From a virus: DNA of 25,816 bases. Numbering within the stretch: position 1 is the first letter of the stretch; every line of letters starts with the position of its first letter. The notes under the pieces are model-generated. The model was not told the DNA's origin. It worked only from the letters and a program-made list of their open reading frames with translations, and searched no databases. The translations under genes and the position numbers were made by a program. The DNA lies in IMG/VR virus record IMGVR_UViG_3300025137_000255, positions 1 to 25,816 of that record; one strand, 5' to 3'. Shown one piece after another: positions 12,438 through 19,117 of the stretch.

Positions 12438-13249
12438 CAACATACGAAGATCATATGGGGTCAGACCTGTCTGTAGTTAATGCAGCTAAGGTATCCTTCG
12501 GTAAACGTAGTGAGTGGCATTACTCTGGGGTAGATACTAACGGCCCCCCAGAGAAACGTCTGCATACTAAAGATCGAAGCCTAATCCAGTTCCTTGCTCG
12601 TGGTTGTACGTCTGGTGATTGGACTTCTATTATGAATGAGGTACATGACAACAGTAATGACGTTTGGGATCATGAAGCTATTGAAGACCTCTTGAACCAC
12701 ATCCGTAAGATGCCTAGCCATTGGTCTCCTTTCGCTCATACAGCTATCTCCTTACACCTCAAGATGCCTATCTTCGTAGCACGTCAGATCATGAAGCACA
12801 CTACAGGCATTGAGTACAACGAGGTTAGCCGTAGGTATGTCGATAGTGACCCTGAGTTCTATGCACCTGAAGTGTGGCGTAAGAAGGCTGACAATGTTAA
12901 GCAAGGGAGTTCCGATGAGGCTGTGGATGTTACTGACTTTGACAACTATTGGGTAGACCATGCAGGAGGTTTCACTTGTGACGTACCTGAGAATGGGTTT
13001 TACAAGTTGTGTGAGGATTACTACAAACACTTGTTGTCGTGGGGAGTAGCACCAGAGCAAGCACGTATGGTCCTACCACAGTCCATGTACACTGAGGTAA
13101 TTGCTACGGGCAATCTGTACGCATGGGCTAACATGTATATCCAACGTAGTGACAGTCATGCACAGAAGGAGACACAAGACTTGGCTAAACAGATCGGTGA
13201 GATTATCCAACCGTTGTATCCTGTGAGTTGGGAGGCACTTACGGCATGA
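12431..13249 (+). CDS. thyX: Flavin-dependent thymidylate synthase ThyX (272 aa)
   Basis: Makes dTMP from dUMP using FAD/NADPH and methylene-tetrahydrofolate. The family pattern is clear: MPSHWSPFAHTAISLHLKMP, FVARQ, then NEVSRRYV (130-137) and the C-terminal ARMVLPQSMYTEVIATGNLY, WANMYIQRSDSHAQKET. The canonical RHR of the ThyX motif (RHRxxxxNExSxRY) is replaced: the sequence reads RQIMKHTTGIEYNEVSRRY, with K122-H123-T124 near the RHR position. From memory, a similar RQxxKHxxG form occurs in the marine roseophage SIO1. The start is GTG at 12431, coupled to the previous stop. ThyX, the reductase and MazG form the nucleotide-supply set. Confidence 0.92.
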   Translation: MKATYEDHMGSDLSVVNAAKVSFGKRSEWHYSGVDTNGPPEKRLHTKDRSLIQFLARGCTSGDWTSIMNEVHDNSNDVWDHEAIEDLLNHIRKMPSHWSPFAHTAISLHLKMPIFVARQIMKHTTGIEYNEVSRRYVDSDPEFYAPEVWRKKADNVKQGSSDEAVDVTDFDNYWVDHAGGFTCDVPENGFYKLCEDYYKHLLSWGVAPEQARMVLPQSMYTEVIATGNLYAWANMYIQRSDSHAQKETQDLAKQIGEIIQPLYPVSWEALTA

Positions 13250-13289
13250 CTGAATGTGTTTTTAAATGGGTAGATTAAGGAGTAAAATT

Positions 13290-13367
13290 ATGGACTGGTC
13301 TTTAGCAATCTCTTCCTTTGCACTTGGGTTCGCTGTTTGCAACCTGTTAAATATTATGATTAGATAA
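13290..13367 (+). CDS. Tiny membrane peptide (25 aa)
   Basis: A 25-codon frame, MDWSLAISSFALGFAVCNLL then NIMIR, essentially one transmembrane helix with a basic end. TAAGGAG at 13277-13283 is a well-placed ribosome site, and TAAGGAGTTAGAGGG after its stop serves the next gene. Size and hydrophobicity are compatible with a small membrane effector, but no family is recognised. The ribosome-site spacing is the main evidence that it is translated. Confidence 0.5.
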   Translation: MDWSLAISSFALGFAVCNLLNIMIR

Positions 13368-13379
13368 GGAGTTAGAGGG

Positions 13380-13550
13380 GTGTTCACTACCAAGAAGGTT
13401 GAAAGTTGTAAGGTATACGAGGTACACACCAAAGGAGGTGGTATCAAGATTAGCGTAGGTGCCAATGTGTATGGTTCTTTCTTCAAGTGTACTGACGGGT
13501 ATATGTATCCTGTTTCTGAGATTGTGAAAATTAAGGAGTTGACTAAATGA
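13380..13550 (+). CDS. Small hypothetical protein (56 aa)
   Basis: GTG start at 13380 with an AAGGAG site at 13367-13372. The product begins MFTTKKVESCKVYEVHTKGG and continues with strand-rich KISVGANVYGSFFKCTDGYM, ending EIVKIKELTK. Two cysteines are present but no metal motif. It overlaps the next gene as ATGA in the repeated junction GGAGTTGACTAAATGA. Confidence 0.58.
   Translation: MFTTKKVESCKVYEVHTKGGGIKISVGANVYGSFFKCTDGYMYPVSEIVKIKELTK
13535..13550 (+). repeat. Repeated gene-junction motif GGAGTTGACTAAATGA, copy 1
   Basis: Sixteen identical bases recur at 13720-13735 and 13847-13862. Each contains the GGAG ribosome site eight bases before the ATG of the next gene (starts 13547, 13732, 13859) and, in copies 1 and 2, the upstream stop. 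AA precedes copies 1 and 3. Confidence 0.85.
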
Positions 13551-13735
13551 GCAGACGTGATGTAGACTCGAAAGACACTATGTACACCGTCACCTTTCCA
13601 GAGGGTGCAGAGGTTTCCCTTAACCGCCTTGCTATAGTTCTGGAAGGTCTTATGCCAGAAGTGTGCATTGACGTACAGGAGGAGGGGAACTACTGCCACA
13701 TAGGAATAACTACATATGAGGAGTTGACTAAATGA
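13547..13735 (+). CDS. Small hypothetical protein (62 aa)
   Basis: Starts at ATG 13547 within a repeated junction and ends in a second copy. The sequence MSRRDVDSKDTMYTVTFPEG, ...LNRLAIVLEGLMPEVCIDVQ suggests a small alpha/beta fold with a C-terminal YEELTK. The function is unknown. Both ends overlap neighbours, which supports coupling. Confidence 0.62.
   Translation: MSRRDVDSKDTMYTVTFPEGAEVSLNRLAIVLEGLMPEVCIDVQEEGNYCHIGITTYEELTK
13720..13735 (+). repeat. Repeated gene-junction motif GGAGTTGACTAAATGA, copy 2
   Basis: Same 16 bases as copy 1, here coding the last residues ELTK of the 62-residue protein and setting the start at 13732. Confidence 0.85.
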
Positions 13736-13845
13736 AAGGCAAAACATACAAGAGATTCATGGACGTTTCCACAACAATCCTAGTTACCGGAAGTGGGTTA
13801 GTTCTTACTGTCGTTATTGTTCGGGTTGTTCAGGGTTGTTTATAA
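13732..13845 (+). CDS. Small single-span membrane protein (37 aa)
   Basis: ATG at 13732 in ATGA overlap with the upstream stop, ribosome site GAGGAG at 13718-13723. A basic N-terminus (MKGKTYKRFMDVSTTI) precedes a hydrophobic helix (LVTGSGLVLTVVIVRVVQGC). It ends just before a third copy of the repeated junction. The function is unknown. Confidence 0.55.
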   Translation: MKGKTYKRFMDVSTTILVTGSGLVLTVVIVRVVQGCL

Positions 13846-13846
13846 A

Positions 13847-13862
13847 GGAGTTGACTAAATGA
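13847..13862 (+). repeat. Repeated gene-junction motif GGAGTTGACTAAATGA, copy 3
   Basis: Same 16 bases in a non-coding context: the upstream stop (13843-13845) precedes it, so identity here cannot be explained by conserved protein sequence. It sets the start at 13859. Confidence 0.85.
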
Positions 13863-14083
13863 ACGAAGACCTTAAAACGTTTCTAGCGAGCCTGATAATC
13901 TTCCCTATGGGACTCTTCGGTATTTTCTTGGCTTTCCTTACGGCAGTAGCCTTTGTCACTTGGGACTGGTACTACTTCTTCCTGACTGCGGGCTTCCTAT
14001 CGGCTATTAGGGTTTGTTGTGTTCTAGGGTGGGTGATGTCTATAGCTTTTGCCGCACATCTTATAAAGGAATCAAACAAATGA
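13859..14083 (+). CDS. Small membrane protein, two to three spans (74 aa)
   Basis: Hydrophobic throughout: FLASLIIFPMGLFGIFLAFL forms a first span (or two closely spaced ones), a WDWYYFFLTAGFLSAI segment follows, and VCCVLGWVMSIAFAAHLI makes a last span before KESNK. No family is recognised, and the position among tiny genes rather than in the lysis cassette argues against a holin. The start lies in the repeated junction; the stop overlaps the glutaredoxin-like start (ATGA). Confidence 0.68.
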   Translation: MNEDLKTFLASLIIFPMGLFGIFLAFLTAVAFVTWDWYYFFLTAGFLSAIRVCCVLGWVMSIAFAAHLIKESNK

Positions 14084-14337
14084 GAGTAGTAGTATACGGA
14101 GCTAGCTGGTGCAACCCTTGTCAGAAACTAAAGGGCGAGCTAGATACAGCAGAGATACCTTATGTGTTCCGAGACATTGACAGTAGTCCAGTGTTCAAGA
14201 ACTATACGCTAGGGATACAGAATACTGTACCTCTGGTTCAGCTAGAGGCTAACAATGGAAACACGGTAACTGTAGGTGACTATGATGACACAAAGGACTT
14301 GCTCGACATCCTCAGCTTCATCACAAGAGAACTGTGA
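14080..14337 (+). CDS. Glutaredoxin/thioredoxin-like protein (85 aa)
   Basis: Small thiol-disulfide oxidoreductase. The active site CNPC is at residues 11-14 in VVYGASWCNPCQKLKGEL, and the cis-proline region is NTVPLVQLE, as in phage glutaredoxins and thioredoxins. It would supply electrons to ribonucleotide reductase, which has a C-terminal cysteine pair. ATG 14080 is chosen over earlier in-frame starts because it gives the expected N-terminal beta-strand and overlaps the previous stop by ATGA; earlier codons lie in the membrane-protein gene. AAAGGA at 14065-14070 serves as ribosome site. Confidence 0.85.
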   Translation: MRVVVYGASWCNPCQKLKGELDTAEIPYVFRDIDSSPVFKNYTLGIQNTVPLVQLEANNGNTVTVGDYDDTKDLLDILSFITREL

Positions 14338-14440
14338 TTGGGAGTTCCTATTCTTTGACGGTCACAAGGTAGAGTATTGGTACAAGTGCAGGGTGTGCGG
14401 TAAGAAAGACTGGTTCTCTCGTAACGACAAACCTAAGTAA
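14282..14440 (+). CDS. Small zinc-ribbon-like protein (about 52 aa)
   Basis: A frame overlapping the end of the glutaredoxin gene by 56 bases and continuing to TAA at 14438-14440. The downstream half reads ENCDWEFLFFDGHKVEYWYK then CRVCGKKDWF. The CxxC after an aromatic strand, with an earlier Cys in NCDWEF, is a pattern I associate with short phage zinc-ribbon proteins. The exact start is uncertain (ATG 14282 or 14285, or a later non-ATG codon), since the first 15 residues are low-complexity and overlap. It is the last gene before the convergent terminator. Confidence 0.55.
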   Translation: MMTQRTCSTSSASSQENCDWEFLFFDGHKVEYWYKCRVCGKKDWFSRNDKPK

Positions 14441-14448
14441 CAAACGAA

Positions 14449-14500
14449 AAAAGCCTCCCTTCAGGAATCCTTAAGTTAGGAAACCCGAAGGGAGGCTTTT
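14449..14500. terminator. Bidirectional intrinsic terminator between convergent gene blocks
   Basis: Perfect 14-bp inverted repeat AAAAGCCTCCCTTC (14449-14462) / GAAGGGAGGCTTTT (14487-14500) with a 24-base loop. The T tract on the plus strand and the A tract preceding it (T tract on the minus strand) make it work in both directions. It sits just after the last plus-strand gene and just after the end of the minus-strand lysis cassette (last stop at 14507). Confidence 0.92.
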
Positions 14501-14506
14501 GTGATT

Positions 14507-14854
14507 CTAACGTCTTTTAAAACGTCTGGCATAAGTATAAGGTGTGTCAGTTACCCAACCAACAATAAACAAGAGTAGACCTACAAGCCAGACCCACAGA
14601 GGTAGCTGGTAGTTGTTTACTGTCTCATTGCTCTGGTCGATAGTGTCTACCCTAGCTTTGGGTCTCAAGGACACTGTAGGGGCTAGGGTAGTGTTAGTAC
14701 CTACTGTCTGGTTGTTAGTCTTACCTACCTGAACATTAGCAGCTACGTTAGGACCGCCCCCCGTTAGGAATGAAGGTATCTTACCGCAACTGTTTAAAAG
14801 CATCAAGCCCGAAAGCACCAGCAGCAAAACCCAAGATCGGCCAAACCAAAGCAT
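14507..14854 (-). CDS. Unimolecular spanin (u-spanin) candidate (115 aa)
   Basis: Disrupts or fuses the outer membrane in the last step of lysis. The N-terminus is a lipoprotein-type signal (VLLLVLSGLMLLNSC, candidate lipidated C23; Asn before Ser-Cys is atypical for a lipobox). A periplasmic stretch GGGPNVAANVQVGKTNNQTV follows. Near the C-terminus lies one transmembrane span (LPLWVWLVGLLLFIVGW, about 84-100) with a basic cytoplasmic tail ARRFKRR. Lipid anchor plus C-terminal membrane anchor is the phage T1 gp11 layout. The GGAG upstream of ATG 14854 is well placed, so the 89-base overlap with the preceding gene is real. Confidence 0.78.
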   Translation of the reverse strand: MLWFGRSWVLLLVLSGLMLLNSCGKIPSFLTGGGPNVAANVQVGKTNNQTVGTNTTLAPTVSLRPKARVDTIDQSNETVNNYQLPLWVWLVGLLLFIVGWVTDTPYTYARRFKRR

Positions 14855-14942
14855 TTACCATCTCCACGTCACCAGTATAAACTACGTAGGCTAGGCCCAG
14901 AAGTAATACAGAGGCGACTTCTCTCTTATAAGTTTTATTCAT
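14781..14942 (-). CDS. Small lysis-cassette membrane protein, holin-like (53 aa)
   Basis: With the ATG at 14942 the product begins MNKTYKREVASVLLLGLAYV and has a second hydrophobic segment LVWPILGFAAGAFGLDAF, so two spans are likely with charged ends. It could be a holin, antiholin or pore regulator; no family is recognised. The start overlaps the upstream stop (ATGA) and is preceded by GGAGAG; an upstream in-frame ATG at 14981 would place the start in the preceding gene. Its 3' half overlaps the spanin gene. Confidence 0.62.
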   Translation of the reverse strand: MNKTYKREVASVLLLGLAYVVYTGDVEMVNALVWPILGFAAGAFGLDAFKQLR

Positions 14943-15178
14943 TTCGATCTCTCCGGCTCTACTCCCCCAGACTGCAAGCAAGAGTTCAAGCTAGAGAAGG
15001 AATTAAAGTTAAACGTCTGAACATAGTAAGGGCTAGCTTTTGTGTGGCAATACCCTCTGGACGACTTCTTTACTCTTGGGTGATACACCATCTCAAAGAT
15101 AGTCGTAGCAACTAAAGCTGACAAGATAACACCAGCAGCAAAGAACTTCAGGTTATTCTTAATACGAGGTGCCCTCAC
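14939..15178 (-). CDS. Small membrane protein in the lysis cassette (79 aa)
   Basis: One N-terminal transmembrane helix (LKFFAAGVILSALVATTIFE) followed by about 50 residues likely in the periplasm, with two cysteines (GYCHTK and NSCLQS) and a serine/phenylalanine-rich middle. The start is GTG at 15178, overlapping the holin-like stop (GTGA). An inner-membrane anchor with a periplasmic tail is Rz-like in layout, but the expected coiled coil is not evident. It could be a holin modulator. Confidence 0.6.
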   Translation of the reverse strand: MRAPRIKNNLKFFAAGVILSALVATTIFEMVYHPRVKKSSRGYCHTKASPYYVQTFNFNSFSSLNSCLQSGGVEPERSK

Positions 15179-15411
15179 TGACCAAGACCCCCTCTAACCA
15201 CCCAAGCAATAAATGCCGAGATAATACCGCCAACAATAAACAGAATAGTCCTATCCATAAATTGCTGTCGTTTCTCTTCCCTCTTGGACATAGTTTCTAC
15301 AGTCTGATTTAACAGAGCTATAGTAGTGTTCAGTTTATTTAAACTATCTTCGAGGGTTTCATGTGATTCCTCTAAACGTGATATTCTACGCTTGAAATCT
15401 TCTTGGCTCAT
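15175..15411 (-). CDS. Coiled-coil plus C-terminal membrane helix protein, XhlA/holin-like (78 aa)
   Basis: An N-terminal coiled-coil with leucine/isoleucine heptads (FKRRISRLEESHETLEDSL, LNTTIALLNQTVETMSK) is followed by KREEKRQQFMDR and a transmembrane helix TILFIVGGIISAFIAWVV near the C-terminus. This is the layout of hemolysin XhlA-type holin partners. The ATG at 15411 overlaps the endolysin stop (ATGA); an in-frame TTG at 15438 would extend it by nine residues but has less support. Together with the endolysin it likely forms the pore/lysis pair. Confidence 0.75.
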   Translation of the reverse strand: MSQEDFKRRISRLEESHETLEDSLNKLNTTIALLNQTVETMSKREEKRQQFMDRTILFIVGGIISAFIAWVVRGGLGQ

Positions 15412-15782
15412 AGGTATGTCTTTCGTGAGAGTTGCCAATGTGGTCCATCTTTAAAAGAGCGCCAGTCGCCACCCCACTCAAGGTCTACCTCAAGCTCCTC
15501 TGCGGCTTTCTTCATAGCATCCTCAATAGGGTAGAACTTCGGCCAATCCCAAGACAGAGGGTAAGGCGCAATGTCTACCGCATGTCCTGTCAGGTGCCTA
15601 GAGTTCATCGTTTGAGAAGCCCCAGATTTAACCAGTTGCCTCTGACGATCAATATTACGTACACCTTCAATCACACTAAAGTCTTGTTCAGTGATTTTGA
15701 TTGCCCTCTTAACTACAGCCACCAAATCAGGATGAACACCTGAGAGGTTCTGTAGGCTACGTTGTCCTAGTGTATATGTCAT
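15408..15782 (-). CDS. Endolysin, M15 family peptidase (124 aa)
   Basis: Zinc peptidase of the VanY/L-alanyl-D-glutamate peptidase type that cleaves peptidoglycan stem peptides. The signature SRHLTGHAVD (61-70) gives SxHxxGxAxD with ligands H63 and D70. The third ligand is H115 in GPHWQL, and the GGDWRSFKDGPHW block is typical of phage M15 endolysins. No signal peptide is present, so it needs a holin to reach the wall, and holin-like genes follow immediately. The second gene starts within its last codons. The lack of a wall-binding domain is normal for Gram-negative hosts. Confidence 0.9.
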   Translation of the reverse strand: MTYTLGQRSLQNLSGVHPDLVAVVKRAIKITEQDFSVIEGVRNIDRQRQLVKSGASQTMNSRHLTGHAVDIAPYPLSWDWPKFYPIEDAMKKAAEELEVDLEWGGDWRSFKDGPHWQLSRKTYL

Positions 15783-15791
15783 GTCTAACCT

Positions 15792-16565
15792 TTAATCTGA
15801 AAACTCTTCGATGCTCAACGAACTGCTGGTGATCTGAACATCCATGTCGCCTGTCTGATACTTACAAATAACCTGAACACTTTTAGAACCAGACCAAGAG
15901 TCAGCCCTAAACCTTCGGGTTGTGACACCTTTAGACTTAACCGCAGCGTCCCCAGCTACACCGTCGCACTCCCAACTCATGTGAGTCACTTTAGAGCCAT
16001 CAATGTAAAGTTCTGTGTCTACATAAGGCTCGTTAGTGCCGGAGGATGTGAGAGGGTTGACATTGTAATTAACATCGAAAGTAATAAAAACCACAGCGTC
16101 AGAGTTGGACTTGCAGTTAAAGCTTGTACTTTGTCTTGTCAGCGACCCTGAACTAAAGGTTTCATTGGTTTCGTTGTAGTCTGAATAGTTTTGGAGTAGT
16201 TGCCCTTTGAAATACTTATAGTCAGAGCCGTCCCAATAAAGCTGACATTTATCAGAATCCAAGGCTGTAGTCCCTACAAAAGTAGAAGAGTTCTCTGAGG
16301 CTGTACTCAAGTTGCCAGAAGAAACAGCACCCGCACTTTGGTCAATATACATAAAGTCCAACCAAGCAGTGTTTGCCTCATTACGAATCCGCAAGATACC
16401 CCCCGTAGGAAGTGCGTTGCTATCGTACCAGAGCATATTTGCATAAGTTGTACTGGGGGCAGAAGACCCTGAAGACAGACTTGCGAGAGCCTGAAGTGCA
16501 TTGTTAATGTTTGCCCTTGCACTAGATGCACTTTGATCTGCAATATCTAAGTTGTGTTGACTCAT
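15792..16565 (-). CDS. Tail fibre or tail-tip structural protein (257 aa)
   Basis: The N-terminal 80 residues resemble phage fibre attachment regions: NINNALQALASLSSGSSAPS, TYANMLWYDSNALPTGGIL and LRIRNEANTAWLDFMYID. The remainder is Ser/Thr/Asn-rich, strand-dominated and looks like a distal beta-structured domain (for example SFNCKSNSDAVVFITFDVNY and VDTELYIDGSKVTHMSWECD). It begins one base after the J-like gene stops, between tail tip and endolysin, the usual fibre location. Receptor binding is inferred from position and composition; no carbohydrate-active motif is seen. Confidence 0.75.
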   Translation of the reverse strand: MSQHNLDIADQSASSARANINNALQALASLSSGSSAPSTTYANMLWYDSNALPTGGILRIRNEANTAWLDFMYIDQSAGAVSSGNLSTASENSSTFVGTTALDSDKCQLYWDGSDYKYFKGQLLQNYSDYNETNETFSSGSLTRQSTSFNCKSNSDAVVFITFDVNYNVNPLTSSGTNEPYVDTELYIDGSKVTHMSWECDGVAGDAAVKSKGVTTRRFRADSWSGSKSVQVICKYQTGDMDVQITSSSLSIEEFSD

Positions 16566-16566
16566 T

Positions 16567-19116
16567 TTAATACTCCACTGTTGCCTTAAGTGTCTCTACA
16601 CTAGGCGATACGTTTGTGTTTTGACTGACCAACTCTGCTTTGAACTTGAAGGCTCTACCAATGATAGATGTGCCTTCTGTCCTCTGCCAATCACTCCAAG
16701 TAGGTGTTCCTGCTGGGTCGTCGTCTGTAGATGCCACATAGACAATAACATTCTCATCAGGGAAGCCCGCCTGTTCATCAGTCCAAGTGTCCCAGTTATC
16801 AGGCCATGTATCCCAGTTCTGAGGAATATCATCCCAAAGCCCAGAGGTAGGTGCGTGTCTGTTGAATGTAACACTGCCAGTAACCCTACAATCCCTTGTT
16901 GAACCTGTATCAATGTAGTCTGAGAACTCGTAGATACCCAAAGGGCTAGAGCCTGAGATGTCATCAATAATCAACTCGTTAGGGGATACTGAGGTGTCAA
17001 TAACAACATTAGTCTTAGTCCCAGAGAAACTAGGGTTCTCCGTCTGCTCTAACGTAACACCCAAAGAAGGAAGTTCAGAAGGGGACACAACCAAAGCTGT
17101 AGCGTTTACACTAGGGTTGCCACCCTTATCGTAAGCTCTGATTAAGAAAGTACCACTTCTGGCAGGAAGACTTGCTGTAGTAGCTGGCCTTGCAACTTTC
17201 TCAATAACAGTGTTAGACGTCGCCCACTCTGCACCTACAGTATTAGGGTTGTGCCTAATCTCGTAATAGGACAAGTCTAAGTCAGGAACAGCGCTCCAAC
17301 TAAAGAAGATAGTACCTGCGCTCAACTGTTTACTGAAGTTAAGAACATCAGCCGGCGGAGCAGCCCTCGCGTTTACCTCTACGTCAAAAACATATTCCCA
17401 CTCAGCCTTAACCCCGAAGGTGTTGATAGCCCTAGCTCTGATGTCGTAGTCACCTGTAGCTAAGTCGATACTAGAGAACACACCAAGCTCCCCAGTACCC
17501 GCAGCTACGTAGGTATTACTGTCGATAGGTTTAAGTTGGACCTCTACTAAATCAACCCGCTCTGGCTGCTCTGATGTGATAGTGATTAGGAGCGTGTTGA
17601 CCAATTTCTCTGCCAGCACTTGAGCTACATCGTCAGTCTCAATACCAACAGAGGGCACCTCAAAAGGAGAAAGAAGATTGGTGTTATCTCTCTCATAAAC
17701 CACGCCATCACTAACGTCATCAAACACACTCTCAGAAATCTCTCGTAAGATCATCTGAACCTGTAGATCGCCGCCATCAACCAGACCAAAGGTCCAAGAA
17801 GTAACTTCGAACTCTTTATCTACCCAGCCAAAACGAGAGTTGTTAATCTTTACATTGTCCCCAACCTGAAGCTGGAAGGCCCTCATACCAAAGGAAGCTG
17901 TGATAGTAAGCTGTTGCCTATTACGCTCAAGAGACACGTTAGCAATCCTACGAGACTCTACAGAGTTATCCGTGAAAGGTAGGGCTAAGTCGATAGAAGA
18001 CTCTTGACCTTTATCCGCAGACAAGAAGGCGGGGTTAGTCACCTTCGGGTAGTCTGTGATCTGCCAGTTGCTCTCAGAGCCTCTGAACGTCCCCTTAACT
18101 GTGTTGTAGTTATCTCTACGGCTATGCCTAGTGTTTACCGTTACGCTGCCTCTGAGGTCGTTCTCATCAAGTGTGAGGGTAGGTTCAGTCCAGTAGGCAG
18201 GCTTCATCCGCCACTTACCTTGAGAGTACCAAAGCAAACCACCCATAGATGTCAGCAATCCGCTAAGGTTGTCATAAGGGGTAGATGCCGTAGTGAAAGC
18301 TCCGTTGCAAGTGTACCTTGTGCTACCGTCAAGAGTGTCTGTTCTATCACAAACGTCAGCAGAAGAAGAAACCTTATCGTCATCAATATTGTCTGAGTCC
18401 TCACCCAACCCATACGTACTGTTAGAGATGTAGTCCCTCATACACAAAGCAGGGTTGTCTGACCAAGCAGTAGAGCCGTCACGAGGGTCGTATAACTTTT
18501 TACCCTTGATTGTGGCAGTAACCTCTGGTACGCCGTTAGGGAAGGCGTCAGCATCATACTTCAGGCGAACATATAGGTAAGCTATACCTTGAAGCCTATG
18601 TCTACTGGTCCACTCAGAGACTTCATTTGCTAAGTCTTCATCAGCTTGTTGGTCAGGGGAGCCTAAGTGTTTGTTGATACGAACTTCACCATCGTACCTG
18701 CTAGGGGAGGTGACATTACCAGAGCCATCAAGAGTAACCAACTCATCATTGATGTAAATCTCATCAAAAGCTTCAATCTCATGGCCTGTGAACGCCAGAA
18801 CCCTATGTAGGAATTTGTTGTTACCCCCAGATGTGCTATCGAATACACGAGCGCCACCAACCTTAACCTTGCCGTAGATAACCTGATGGTCTAGTGCGGA
18901 GCCATTTTGAGTTACCTGATAGCCCCTGTTAGTCCCTGAGAAGGAAGGTTTAGGGGTGAGGGCATTAAGGGCTGAACCAAGGGCTGTAGTTACGAGGAAG
19001 TGAGTCATCAGTGTGCCAGCCGCACCAGCCCCTAGTAGGAAACCTCCCATAAGGGTTCCTCCAGAGAGAGCTGTAGTAGCCGTAGAAAGTAAAGCCATAC
19101 CAGCAGCAACAGCCAT
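16567..19116 (-). CDS. Tail tip protein, lambda J-like central fibre (849 aa)
   Basis: Large tail-tip protein contacting the host. A hydrophobic, glycine-rich N-terminus (GMALLSTATTALSGGTLMGG) precedes the region GYQVTQNGSALDHQVIYGKV, typical of gpJ-like tip proteins. Then come LQGIAYLYVRLKYDADAFPN, NPALCMRDYISNSTYGLG and YSQGKWRMKPAYW, followed by the attachment domain. The C-terminal half shows fibronectin type III-like segments (FFSWSAVPDLDLSYYEIRHN). The final 150 residues carry four closely spaced tryptophans in a WDxWPDNWDTW-type stretch. The protein is shorter than lambda J (1132 residues). It follows the GNAT gene by one base. Confidence 0.88.
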   Translation of the reverse strand: MAVAAGMALLSTATTALSGGTLMGGFLLGAGAAGTLMTHFLVTTALGSALNALTPKPSFSGTNRGYQVTQNGSALDHQVIYGKVKVGGARVFDSTSGGNNKFLHRVLAFTGHEIEAFDEIYINDELVTLDGSGNVTSPSRYDGEVRINKHLGSPDQQADEDLANEVSEWTSRHRLQGIAYLYVRLKYDADAFPNGVPEVTATIKGKKLYDPRDGSTAWSDNPALCMRDYISNSTYGLGEDSDNIDDDKVSSSADVCDRTDTLDGSTRYTCNGAFTTASTPYDNLSGLLTSMGGLLWYSQGKWRMKPAYWTEPTLTLDENDLRGSVTVNTRHSRRDNYNTVKGTFRGSESNWQITDYPKVTNPAFLSADKGQESSIDLALPFTDNSVESRRIANVSLERNRQQLTITASFGMRAFQLQVGDNVKINNSRFGWVDKEFEVTSWTFGLVDGGDLQVQMILREISESVFDDVSDGVVYERDNTNLLSPFEVPSVGIETDDVAQVLAEKLVNTLLITITSEQPERVDLVEVQLKPIDSNTYVAAGTGELGVFSSIDLATGDYDIRARAINTFGVKAEWEYVFDVEVNARAAPPADVLNFSKQLSAGTIFFSWSAVPDLDLSYYEIRHNPNTVGAEWATSNTVIEKVARPATTASLPARSGTFLIRAYDKGGNPSVNATALVVSPSELPSLGVTLEQTENPSFSGTKTNVVIDTSVSPNELIIDDISGSSPLGIYEFSDYIDTGSTRDCRVTGSVTFNRHAPTSGLWDDIPQNWDTWPDNWDTWTDEQAGFPDENVIVYVASTDDDPAGTPTWSDWQRTEGTSIIGRAFKFKAELVSQNTNVSPSVETLKATVEY

Positions 19117-19117
19117 G

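Noticed and set aside
13246-13278. Ten-codon frame at the end of thyX
   Set aside because: Too short to support without other evidence.
13538-13546. TTGACT in the repeated junctions as a -35 box
   Set aside because: No -10 hexamer at 16-18 bases downstream in the copies; the motif is better explained as ribosome site plus start.
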